Of a stretch of 64,000 nucleotides of DNA, positions 52,941-61,437 are shown in pieces. The position numbers were made by a program, and so were the translations under genes. Under the pieces are notes generated by a model, which saw only the letters and a list, made by a program, of their open reading frames with translations, was not told where the DNA came from and searched no databases. The DNA is from Gloeothece verrucosa PCC 7822 (GTDB lineage Bacteria > Cyanobacteriota > Cyanobacteriia > Cyanobacteriales > Microcystaceae), in the NCBI RefSeq assembly GCF_000147335.1, contig NC_014501.1, forward strand, positions 4,542,001 through 4,606,000. Direction: 5' to 3'. Within the stretch, counting starts at the first letter, position 1. Every line of letters begins with the position of its first letter.

Positions 52941-54851
52941 ATGTTAAAACTCTTCTGGAAATCTTTGCTGGTTAGTCCAGCTATTCTAGGGGCAGTCTTC
53001 GTAGTTTCATCTAATGCAAGTGCATCAGAAGATGTAACCAAGACAGAAACCCTAAAAGCAGATTCTGTTAATTCTCAAATAGCCCAAGTTCAGCCAGACT
53101 CGATCGCTCAAAATAACGATCAGATGTTGCAGCAGATAGAACAATATGGGAACGAAGGCGGAACCACTAGCCAAGGTCAAGTCACCAACGTCAACCAACT
53201 ACGCGACGTTGAGCCGACAGCCTGGGCTTATGAAGCATTACGGAGCTTAGTAGAACGTTACGGATGTATCGTCGGTTATCCAGACCGGACATTCCGAGGC
53301 GACCGCGCTCTAACCCGTTGGGAATTTGCGGCTGGTTTAAACGCCTGCTTAAACGTCATGGAGCGTTTAATTCAAGAAGGTATTGCCGTAGTACGCGAAG
53401 ACCTCGAAAAGCTCAAACGGTTAATGCAAGAATTTGAAGCCGAACTAGCGGCATTAGGAGCAAGAGTAGATAACTTAGAAGCGCGGGTAGCCTTCTTAGA
53501 AGACCACCAGTTCTCTACGACCACCAAATTACAAGGGGAAGTCATCTTTGCTCTGAGCGATACCTTTGGAGAAAACTCTAACGGAACTCGCCGCCAAACC
53601 CAAGCGGTATTCCAAGACCGGGTTCGTTTAAACTTTAACACCAGTTTCACAGGGAAAGACCGCTTAGTCACTCGTTTATCAGCAGGGACCGGCCAGTTCT
53701 TCGGGGATGATTTCAGAACCACTGCCACCGACAAGAATGGTACGGTAAGAACCGTTCAGTATGATAACCTGCAATCTCCCACCTACTCACAAACCTGGCA
53801 AACCTCTCCCAGTACAGATAACAACGTTTACGTAGACTGGTTAGCTTACTACGCGCCCATTGAAATCAGCAAAGACTTTGTAGTTAACACCTACGTGACT
53901 CCTTGGGGCGGTATCTTCCCTGACTTTATTCCTACCCTCAACCCCTACTTTGAAGACTTCGACGGTGGTAACGGTTCACTAAGCTCTTTTGCCCAAAGAA
54001 ACCCCATCTATAACATCGGTGGTGGTGCAGGTGCAGGTGTTAGTGTGCGTCTGGGCTTCCTAGACAGTATTCTCGGTCCCACCACATTAAGCGGCGGTTA
54101 CTTAGCAGCGCAACCCAACAATCCTCAACCCGGCACCGGTCTTTTCAACGGGGACTATGCTGCCCTAGCTCAACTTAATTTCAACTTATTCAACCGCGTT
54201 AATCTAGGTTTCACCTACAGCAACGCTTACCACAGTGCAGACAGCCCAATTTTCGGTCAGGGCTTAGGTTACGGTGATAACAACATCGGGCTAAATGGTA
54301 CTGCCCTCGCTAACCTGTCTCACCGTCAGCTTAGAAATTCTTATAACAGTGGTACAGTTGACTTCGCCCCCACAGGGAACGGTCAATCCTTTGCTAACAA
54401 TCCAGGATTCATTGATAACATTCAACCCTACGACTTCCGCCAAAAAATCACCAACAGCTACGGTGCTGAAATGGCAGTTCAACTCTTCCCTTGGGTAAGC
54501 TTCAGCGCTTTTGGAACCTATACTGATGTTAAGCTCATCGGTATTGGAGATGGTGAAATCTGGACTTATGGTGGTGGTTTTGCCTTCCCTGACTTATTTA
54601 AAGAAGGGAACTTGTTAGGCATCTTTGCTGGTGTGCAGCCCTACTTAAATAATAACGATATTCCAGGTTATCAAACTCGTTTTCTTGGAGCGCAAGACTT
54701 TAACCCCGTTCACGTAGAACTATTCTACAGATATCAAATTTCAGATAATATCTCTTTAACCCCAGGTGTGATCTGGATTTCTAAGCCTTCACAAGCTAAA
54801 CAAACTGTGGACGAAGTTATCGGAACTCTGCGTGGCACTTTCACCTTCTAA
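52941..54851 (+). CDS. SLH-domain outer-membrane porin (OprB/SomA type)
   Basis: From ATG 52941 the protein has 636 residues; an in-frame start at 52872 adds a stretch without export character. The signal peptide is residues 3-27 (LFWKSLLVSPAILGAVFVVSSNASA). A single SLH module follows (WAYEALRSLVERYGCIVGYPDRTFRGDRALTRWEFAAGL). Next comes a coiled coil with VREDLEKLKRLMQEFEAEL. The remaining 400 residues form an OprB-type beta barrel rich in aromatic, Gly and Asn turns and ending in a C-terminal phenylalanine. Such porins are major cyanobacterial outer-membrane proteins for small solutes, some tied to iron uptake. Followed by a strong terminator. Confidence 0.92.
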   Translation: MLKLFWKSLLVSPAILGAVFVVSSNASASEDVTKTETLKADSVNSQIAQVQPDSIAQNNDQMLQQIEQYGNEGGTTSQGQVTNVNQLRDVEPTAWAYEALRSLVERYGCIVGYPDRTFRGDRALTRWEFAAGLNACLNVMERLIQEGIAVVREDLEKLKRLMQEFEAELAALGARVDNLEARVAFLEDHQFSTTTKLQGEVIFALSDTFGENSNGTRRQTQAVFQDRVRLNFNTSFTGKDRLVTRLSAGTGQFFGDDFRTTATDKNGTVRTVQYDNLQSPTYSQTWQTSPSTDNNVYVDWLAYYAPIEISKDFVVNTYVTPWGGIFPDFIPTLNPYFEDFDGGNGSLSSFAQRNPIYNIGGGAGAGVSVRLGFLDSILGPTTLSGGYLAAQPNNPQPGTGLFNGDYAALAQLNFNLFNRVNLGFTYSNAYHSADSPIFGQGLGYGDNNIGLNGTALANLSHRQLRNSYNSGTVDFAPTGNGQSFANNPGFIDNIQPYDFRQKITNSYGAEMAVQLFPWVSFSAFGTYTDVKLIGIGDGEIWTYGGGFAFPDLFKEGNLLGIFAGVQPYLNNNDIPGYQTRFLGAQDFNPVHVELFYRYQISDNISLTPGVIWISKPSQAKQTVDEVIGTLRGTFTF

Positions 54852-54887
54852 AAGGACGAAAGCTTAATCGATTAAAAAATCTTATTA

Positions 54888-54909
54888 CCCGCCCCAAGGC
54901 GGGATTTTT
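54888..54909 (+). terminator. Porin terminator
   Basis: CCCGCC (54888-54893) pairs with GGCGGG (54898-54903) around CCAA and is followed by ATTTTTA. It is 37 bases after the porin stop. The following 300 bases up to cysK are AT-rich and show no gene. Confidence 0.9.
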
Positions 54910-55209
54910 AGTAGCTAATTAAAGTAGCTATTTTCGGCAAAAATAGTTAAGATAAATCAAGGACAAATCTAAAAGATTTATAAAAATTATCCCGAAAAAA
55001 GTCGTCATCTAAAAAAATATTAGTTAGCTAAAAGACCATAAAAAGAATTAATAAATAATCTGCAAAAAAGTCTTAAAAACAAGAGCCGTGTCCGAAAAAT
55101 TGAATGGCTCTTACCAGAAAATAACGCCAGTTCAAAAACAAGATCATCAATAACAGTTTAAGAAAAAAAATTTTTGTTACCATTTGATTAAAACGATCAT
55201 GGGAAAATT

Positions 55210-56175
55210 ATGCGAATTGCGAACAATATTACCGAATTAGTTGGTCACACGCCCTTAGTTCAGTTAAACCGTATTCCTCAAGCCGAAGGCTGCCTGGCTC
55301 AAATAGTGGTTAAATTGGAAGGCATGAATCCCGCCTCATCCGTCAAAGACCGCATCGGGGTAAATATGATTGATGCCGCCGAAAAAGCCGGGTTAATTTC
55401 TCCAGGAAAGACCGTTTTAGTAGAACCCACATCAGGCAATACCGGTATAGCCTTGGCCATGGCCGCGGCGGCTAAAGGATATCAACTCATTCTCACCATG
55501 CCAGAAACCATGAGTCTAGAACGGCGGGCCATGTTGCGAGCTTATGGGGCCCAGTTAGAACTCACCCCAGGAACAGAAGGTATGCGCGGATGTATTCAAA
55601 AAGCCTACGAAATCGTGCGAGTGCTGCCCAATGCCTATATGTTGCAACAATTTAATAATCCAGCTAACCCAGAAATCCACCGTCAAACCACAGCCGAGGA
55701 AATTTGGGAAGATACAGACGGAAAAGTCGATTTTCTCGTCGCAGGCGTGGGAACCGGCGGCACCATTACCGGTGTATCCGAAGTCATTAAACAGCGTAAA
55801 CCCTCCTTTAAAGCCATCGCCGTTGAACCCGCCAATAGCCCCATTTTATCAGGCGGAAAACCCGGCCCTCACAAGATTCAAGGAATAGGTGCCGGTTTTA
55901 TCCCAGAAGTTCTCAACATCAATTTCATTGATGAAGTTATCCCCGTTAGCGATGATGATGCCATGATTTTTGGTCGTCGTTTAGCACGAGAAGAAGGACT
56001 ACTATCAGGAATTTCAAGCGGCGCGGCTCTTTGTGCCGCCATAACAATTGGCAAACGCCCTGAGAATGAAGGTAAACTAATAGTAGTCATTCAACCGAGT
56101 TTTGGTGAACGTTATTTAAGTACCCCTCTGTTCCAAGAATTAGAGCCGAGGATGATTGCTATGCTTCATGGTTAA
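55210..56175 (+). CDS. cysK: Cysteine synthase A
   Basis: CysK makes cysteine from O-acetylserine and sulfide with PLP. The 321-residue protein carries the PLP lysine in NPASSVKDRIG, the substrate loop VEPTSGNTGIALA, the phosphate-binding glycine loop GVGTGGTITGV and the C-terminal GISSGAALCAA. Family length is normal. Its last codons overlap the start of a DnaJ-domain gene by eight bases, suggesting translational coupling. Confidence 0.96.
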   Translation: MRIANNITELVGHTPLVQLNRIPQAEGCLAQIVVKLEGMNPASSVKDRIGVNMIDAAEKAGLISPGKTVLVEPTSGNTGIALAMAAAAKGYQLILTMPETMSLERRAMLRAYGAQLELTPGTEGMRGCIQKAYEIVRVLPNAYMLQQFNNPANPEIHRQTTAEEIWEDTDGKVDFLVAGVGTGGTITGVSEVIKQRKPSFKAIAVEPANSPILSGGKPGPHKIQGIGAGFIPEVLNINFIDEVIPVSDDDAMIFGRRLAREEGLLSGISSGAALCAAITIGKRPENEGKLIVVIQPSFGERYLSTPLFQELEPRMIAMLHG

Positions 56176-56872
56176 ATCAAATCACTATAAAACACTTGAA
56201 GTGAGTCAACAAGCGACTCAAGGGGAGATAAAACAAGCTTATCGGCGATTAGCAAAGCAGTTTCACCCAGATAGTCGCTGTGAAACTGCTGATCATGACA
56301 AAATCGTCATGATTAATGCAGCTTACGAAGTTTTAGGCGATCCTCAGCGCCGTCGTGCCTACGATCAACAACTCAGCGTTGGGGATACTTATGACTTCTC
56401 TAAGCGACGACAACGAAGAACCGCCGATGCTCAAGATATCTATCAACATCATCGTCAAGCCGAAAAAAATGGCGAGGCTTATCAGGATCAATGGTATCAA
56501 CAAACCTATAGCCAAGTGATTCGTTTAATTAATCAGATCATTAAACCCTTGGATAGTCAGATTGAAGCTTTGTCGGCTGATCCATTTGATGATCAACTGA
56601 TGGAAGTGTTCCAAAGTTACTTAGAAACCTGCCGCCATTATTTGAACCAAGCTAAACTGCTCTTTTCCTCTCGCCCCAATCCCCCTAAATTGGCTAAAGT
56701 AGCGGCAAATCTTTACTATTGTCTCAATCAAGTTAACGATGGCATAGAAGAGTTAGAACTATTTACCCTCAACTACGACGATCATCATTTACATACCGGT
56801 AAAGAACTCTTTAGAATCGCGTCTCGCTTACGCAGTGAAGCACAAGAATATGCTAAAGCTTGCGTGAGATAG
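56168..56872 (+). CDS. DnaJ-domain (J-domain) protein
   Basis: Starting at ATG 56168 (inside the last codons of cysK) the product has 234 residues. Residues 5-68 are a J-domain: HYKTLEVSQQATQGEIKQAY, the HPD triad in QFHPDSR, and NAAYEVLGDPQRRRAYDQ. Only the J-domain is DnaJ-like: no Gly/Phe region, zinc region or C-terminal substrate domain follows. The helical C-terminus (about 100-234) has no recognised family. It should recruit DnaK to a particular client. The overlap with cysK suggests a shared transcript. Confidence 0.92.
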   Translation: MVKSNHYKTLEVSQQATQGEIKQAYRRLAKQFHPDSRCETADHDKIVMINAAYEVLGDPQRRRAYDQQLSVGDTYDFSKRRQRRTADAQDIYQHHRQAEKNGEAYQDQWYQQTYSQVIRLINQIIKPLDSQIEALSADPFDDQLMEVFQSYLETCRHYLNQAKLLFSSRPNPPKLAKVAANLYYCLNQVNDGIEELELFTLNYDDHHLHTGKELFRIASRLRSEAQEYAKACVR

Positions 56873-56985
56873 TTATTCGTCAATTATCCATTTCGTCTTT
56901 GGCCTATCTTATCTCGTAAATCCAGCCCAAATTAGTTTATGCTGAGGATAGGGTGTTGTTAACATAACTTTACACATCAGCTTAT

Positions 56986-57852
56986 ATGTACTGCATTATC
57001 AATCGTAGGGCACAGTTTTCTGCGAGTCATCGGTACTGGTTGCCAGAACTCACTGAAGCAGAAAATCAAAAACTTTTTGGCCTTTGTAGCCGCTTTCCGG
57101 GTCATGGACATAACTATGTCCTCTATGTTTCTTTATATGGAGAACTCGATCACTATGGGATGGTAGAAAATCTATCCTATGTCAAGCGAGTCATTAAAGA
57201 CGAAATTACCAGTCAACTTGACTATGCCTATCTTAACGAGGTATGGCCCGAATTTGAACAAACCCTACCCACTACAGAAAATATCGCGCGGGTGATTTGG
57301 CAACGTCTTGCCCCCCATTTACCTTTAGTCAATATACAACTGTTTGAACACCCTGAACTCTGGGCAGATTATCAAGGAAACCTTATGGAAGCAACTTTAA
57401 CCGTTAAAACTCACTTTAGTGCGGCTCATCGCTTGGCCTTACCTGAACTCAGTTTAGAAGAAAATAGCGAAATTTATGGAAAATGCGCTCGAATTCACGG
57501 TCACGGGCATAATTATCATCTAGAAGTATCCGTTACCGGAGAAATAGACCCTCGCACGGGAATGCTGGTAGATTTAGGGGCATTACAAAAGATTATCGAT
57601 GAGTATGTGGTAGAGCCGTTTGATCATAGTTTCCTCAATAAAGATATTCCCTATTTTGCTCAAGTAGTCCCAACCGCAGAAAATATCGCCTTTTATATTG
57701 CTCAATTATTACAGCAACCCATTCTTGAATTAGGGGCAGAACTCGATAAGGTAAAACTGATTGAAAGTCCTAATAACTCCTGTGAAATTTATTGCCGCAC
57801 CCGGCTTCATTCTCCCTTACCCATCAAACAAGAAGTAGCATTAGTTAGTTAA
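56986..57852 (+). CDS. Tandem-domain 6-pyruvoyl-tetrahydropterin synthase/QueD-like protein
   Basis: The 288-residue protein contains two PTPS/QueD domains. The second (about 134-288) is complete, with zinc ligands His148, His173 and His175, nucleophile-type Cys167 in YGKCARIHGHGHNY, and Asp213-His214 in PFDHSFLN. The first (1-130) has His15, Cys34 and the HGHNY ligands His40 and His42, but reads Asp79-Tyr80 where the catalytic Asp-His pair is usual (LDYAYLN). So the first domain may be structural. Its likely role is 6-carboxy-tetrahydropterin synthesis for queuosine or another pterin. queA is elsewhere at 19958. Confidence 0.9.
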   Translation: MYCIINRRAQFSASHRYWLPELTEAENQKLFGLCSRFPGHGHNYVLYVSLYGELDHYGMVENLSYVKRVIKDEITSQLDYAYLNEVWPEFEQTLPTTENIARVIWQRLAPHLPLVNIQLFEHPELWADYQGNLMEATLTVKTHFSAAHRLALPELSLEENSEIYGKCARIHGHGHNYHLEVSVTGEIDPRTGMLVDLGALQKIIDEYVVEPFDHSFLNKDIPYFAQVVPTAENIAFYIAQLLQQPILELGAELDKVKLIESPNNSCEIYCRTRLHSPLPIKQEVALVS

Positions 57853-57937
57853 AGTTGGGAAATTTTGTTCAGGTGCGTTATCTTATTGAAGGTCGCACCC
57901 GATTAGTCAACCATTTGTCTAGCTTTGGAGGTAAGAT

Positions 57938-58309
57938 ATGGCAGAACCTTTTAGATTTGCCAACGGTCAATTAGCCTACACAGTAGCAGATTTAAAAAAA
58001 ATATCTGAACAATTTCCTCAAGATAGTATTAACTACCTCGTTCGAGGTGATTTTGAAAATTGGCTCAATTATATTGGCGACAGCAAAGCCGCTCAACAAG
58101 CCAGAGAAGCGCGTCAAGCTAATCTCAATGATCAAGATCGCTTAAAGAAGTTTCTCAAGGGTAACAACATGGCTTCTTCAGTGGCTACCGAAGCTAAACC
58201 CACACAGACTCAACCAACAGTCACCACATCTCCTGAAAAATCCTCTCAAGAGGATAACCCTCTAGCCCAATTATTTAAAAGTTTCAGTAAATTGTTCGGC
58301 GGCTCCTAA
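57938..58309 (+). CDS. Hypothetical cyanobacterial protein
   Basis: The 123-residue soluble protein has a folded N-terminal segment (LAYTVADLKKISEQFPQDSI, then NYLVRGDFENWLNYIGDSKAA), a charged helix, and a Thr/Ser/Pro/Gln-rich linker ending in LFKSFSKLFGG, an amphipathic C-terminal tail. The RGDFENWL-type motif occurs at the ends of some signalling proteins, but I cannot name the family. A ribosome site GGAGGTAAGAT supports the start. It ends just before a hairpin at 58347. Confidence 0.6.
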   Translation: MAEPFRFANGQLAYTVADLKKISEQFPQDSINYLVRGDFENWLNYIGDSKAAQQAREARQANLNDQDRLKKFLKGNNMASSVATEAKPTQTQPTVTTSPEKSSQEDNPLAQLFKSFSKLFGGS

Positions 58310-58346
58310 TTTTTAGGGTATTTCGCCAAAAATAGCTTTATTTTCC

Positions 58347-58368
58347 ACCCTGCCCTCTCTGGCGGGGT
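58347..58368 (+). terminator. Likely terminator after the hypothetical gene
   Basis: ACCCTGCC (58347-58354) pairs with GGCGGGGT (58361-58368), eight pairs with one wobble, around CTCTCT. It is followed by CTTATTTAAGTATTTT, a weak T-rich tail. Confidence 0.6.
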
Positions 58369-58383
58369 CTTATTTAAGTATTT

Positions 58384-58402
58384 TAAGCTAAGACGCATTT
58401 AA
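58384..58402 (+). repeat. Second copy of a 19-bp word from the 42.2-kb spacer
   Basis: TAAGCTAAGACGCATTTAA matches 42258-42276 in full, 16 kb away. It sits in the gap before the histidine kinase gene. No inverted partner arm is visible here, so it may be a solo remnant of the same small element. Confidence 0.7.
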
Positions 58403-58587
58403 ATATAATATGCTCAAGCTGATGGGGTGACATTTAGTAAAGAAGAATTTAAAACCCTGTAACTCTTCTGAAGTTCGGCTATAAAATAAAAGAAATATCT
58501 GATTCTGTGCTGAAAATTTAATTCAAATCCTGCTGTTTAACTAATCAAGGGCAATAGATAACTGAGAAAAAAATCTATCAATAGTCT

Positions 58588-60732
58588 ATGAAAAACCTAG
58601 TGATAGCCATAACATTTCTATGGCAATTGATTGTAACAGCAACCATAGCAGTTATTATAATTAGTATTTGGGTTAATCAACCTTTGGTGCTGGAAAACCC
58701 TTGGATAATAGCGGCTAAAATGTTCCAAAATATAGCCGAGAAATATAAGTTAACTCTTACTGATACTCCTCCTACTTTTGCTGTAGATGCTTTCCCAGTG
58801 CTGGTGAGCTTGTCGGGACCCCCTATACAGCCGCCACTAGATTTTAAAGGATATGAGCCAGAGAAGTTTTATATTAATATCATTGTTGGGATAACTGGCT
58901 TGTTGTTAATCAGTATTGTGGGAATAATTTATAGTATTGATGCGAACAAGCGGCTTAAAAAAATCAATCTAATCTTTCAGGCGGCAGACCCAGGTAGTCA
59001 AATAGAAAAAAAGTTTACCGCCCAAAATGCTCAACTAGAAGCCATTATTGAGGCCTTACCCGATTTATTTTTCCGCGTCAGTTCAGACGGCACAATTTTT
59101 GAGTATAGAACTAAATCTAGTGATGATTTATATCTCACTCCAGAAAAATTTATCGGTAAACGAATGCAAGATGTTTTACCGCCGATGGTTGGCCAGCAAT
59201 TTGAGCAGGCTATTACCCAAGTACAACAGAAACAAGCATTAGTTAGGATCGAGTATAGCTTATTGATGACCAGTGGACAGCAATATTACGAAGCCCGTTT
59301 AGTCCCCTTAGAAAAACAAGAAATAATCATTATTATTCGCCATATCAGCGAACAGAAAAAAGCCGAGAAAGCCCTGAACGAGAGTCATGCCTTACTTGAA
59401 TTAATTACTAAGATTCAAGAAAAATATATCATGGCTGTTGCTGCTGATGATTTATTTGATCAAATGCTCTCTAATATCCTTGACTTAACCGAGAGTGAAT
59501 ATGGATTTATTGGAGAAATATTTTACAGGAATAATCAAGAACCTGACCTCGAAAAAACCTTTTTAAAAATGCGTTCCAAAGCGAATTTAAAAACGACTGT
59601 TTTGCCTGAAGAAACTCAAACCCTCTCGGCAAATACCAGCCCTGAAGAAAGGCAATTTTACCAGCTTAATCCCCTATTTTGCACAGTCATTCTCACCGGC
59701 AAACCCATTATTTCTAATAATTTATCTCCCGCCGAGACTCCTCAAGGACAAGTCCCCCCAAAATTCCCATCTATTCAAGATTTTTTAGGGCTTCCTTTTT
59801 ACAGCAATAATAAATTAATTGGCCTCATAGGCATTGCTAACCGAACCCAAGGTTACAATCAAGATTTAATTAATTATCTTCAGCCGCTTTTAACCACTTG
59901 TGCTAATATTATTGAAGCTTATCGTAATGAGCAACGCCGTCAGCAAGCAGAAGAAGAAATCCTTGACCTCAATCAAAACCTAGAACAACGGGTTAAAGAA
60001 CGTACAGAAGAATTAGAAAAATTATTAGAAACACTTTCTGAACGAACTGTACAGTTAGAAGCTATTAATAAAGAACTTGACTCTTTTTGCTATTCAATTT
60101 CCCATGATTTACGCGCTCCCTTGCGACATATTAATGGTTTTGTTCATGCTTTGAAACGAGAACTGACAAATTATAAAATTATTGAGTTTACTACCATTAA
60201 TCATTATTTAGAAATCATCGAAGAAAGTAGCCAAAAAATGGGAGATTTAATTGATGGATTACTTACTCTGTCAAGGGTTGGACGAAAAGAGCTAATTTTA
60301 ACAACTGTCTGCTTACGTCCTTTAGTGGACTCTGCAATTCATCTTGTCACTTTTCCTAAAAATACCCAAAAAATTAAATTTATTATCGGAGATTTACCCT
60401 CTGTCAAGGGAGATGCTACTTTATTAAAACAGGTGTTTGTCAATTTAATTGATAATGCTGTTAAATTTAGTCGCGATCGCTCTCCGGCGATCATTGAGAT
60501 CAACTCTTTCCCAGATGGAACGATTTTTGTTAAAGACAATGGGGTGGGTTTTGCTAGAGAATATGCTGATAAACTCTTTGGTCCTTTTCAACGATTGCAC
60601 ACTCAAAATAAATTTAAAGGGACTGGTATTGGCTTGTCAATTGTGCAGCGTATTATTCATCGTCATGGGGGAGAAATTTGGGCTGAAAGTGAATTAGATA
60701 AAGGAGCGACGTTTTATTTTAAGTTGGCTTGA
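58588..60732 (+). CDS. Membrane sensor histidine kinase (PAS, GAF, HisKA, HATPase)
   Basis: The 714-residue kinase has two transmembrane segments (about 5-28 and 96-118) bounding a short periplasmic loop. A PAS domain (about 148-255), a GAF domain (about 290-450) and a coiled coil follow. The HisKA box holds phospho-accepting His506 in SHDLRAPLRHINGF. ATPase motifs are N box VFVNLIDNAVKFS, G1 VKDNGVGFA and G2 TGIGLSIVQRI. The kinase core resembles cyanobacterial phytochrome-type kinases, although no bilin-binding site is evident in the GAF region. Followed by two response-regulator genes. Confidence 0.92.
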   Translation: MKNLVIAITFLWQLIVTATIAVIIISIWVNQPLVLENPWIIAAKMFQNIAEKYKLTLTDTPPTFAVDAFPVLVSLSGPPIQPPLDFKGYEPEKFYINIIVGITGLLLISIVGIIYSIDANKRLKKINLIFQAADPGSQIEKKFTAQNAQLEAIIEALPDLFFRVSSDGTIFEYRTKSSDDLYLTPEKFIGKRMQDVLPPMVGQQFEQAITQVQQKQALVRIEYSLLMTSGQQYYEARLVPLEKQEIIIIIRHISEQKKAEKALNESHALLELITKIQEKYIMAVAADDLFDQMLSNILDLTESEYGFIGEIFYRNNQEPDLEKTFLKMRSKANLKTTVLPEETQTLSANTSPEERQFYQLNPLFCTVILTGKPIISNNLSPAETPQGQVPPKFPSIQDFLGLPFYSNNKLIGLIGIANRTQGYNQDLINYLQPLLTTCANIIEAYRNEQRRQQAEEEILDLNQNLEQRVKERTEELEKLLETLSERTVQLEAINKELDSFCYSISHDLRAPLRHINGFVHALKRELTNYKIIEFTTINHYLEIIEESSQKMGDLIDGLLTLSRVGRKELILTTVCLRPLVDSAIHLVTFPKNTQKIKFIIGDLPSVKGDATLLKQVFVNLIDNAVKFSRDRSPAIIEINSFPDGTIFVKDNGVGFAREYADKLFGPFQRLHTQNKFKGTGIGLSIVQRIIHRHGGEIWAESELDKGATFYFKLA

Positions 60733-60968
60733 TGAATTCCCTTAATTTTCTCAAAAAAATTTAGCATAAGCTATAGCAAATAAAATAAAATTGCCCGGAT
60801 GAAGCTTTAACTATAAAGGATTTTATAGAGAAGGCTTACAACTTAAGTTTTTAAGTCTAAAAATTACATAAATTGGACAAAAGTTATACCTATTAAAAGA
60901 TTAAAAAAAGCTTAAAATGGTAAAATTATTTAGCTTAAAAATTTTAGCAAAAAAAATTAAAATCTATA

Positions 60969-61409
60969 ATGTTTATAGGAATTAGCAAAATTCTCCTAGT
61001 AGAGGATGATCCCCGCGAGATTGACTTAATATCTCTAGCCTTAAATCACGAAGAATTAGGGAGTCACATTAGTATAGACATAGCCACTGATGGGCAAGAA
61101 GCTCTAGATTATTTGTTAGGAGCAGAAGCCGATCTGTTATCTCGGCCACTTCCTCGACTTGTGTTACTCGATTTAAATCTTCCTTTAATTAATGGTACTG
61201 AAGTTCTGAGAAGAATTCGCAACCACCCCCGTACACAAGACTTAATAGTAGTTGTTATGACTTCATCAGCAGAAGACAGAGATATACAAACCTGCTACAA
61301 TTTAGGTGTCAATAGCTATATCGTCAAACCCATTAATTTTGCTCAATATCTTGATGTAGCGCGTCAGGTAGGTATTTATTGGATGAGGATAAATGAGCCG
61401 CCGATATAA
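60969..61409 (+). CDS. Single-domain response regulator, Rcp1-like
   Basis: This 146-residue receiver has the acidic pocket VEDDP (11-15), phospho-acceptor Asp68 in LLDLNLP, Ser/Thr at MTSS (97-100) and Lys120 in IVKPI. The sequence between helix 1 and strand 2 and the LRRIRNHPRTQDLIVVVMT segment match the Rcp1 family of cyanobacterial phytochrome response regulators. No output domain, so it should act as a phosphotransfer or protein-interaction switch. Likely partner of the kinase just upstream. Confidence 0.9.
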   Translation: MFIGISKILLVEDDPREIDLISLALNHEELGSHISIDIATDGQEALDYLLGAEADLLSRPLPRLVLLDLNLPLINGTEVLRRIRNHPRTQDLIVVVMTSSAEDRDIQTCYNLGVNSYIVKPINFAQYLDVARQVGIYWMRINEPPI

Positions 61410-61437
61410 CTTAACAACAATTAACTGGCAGGCAATT

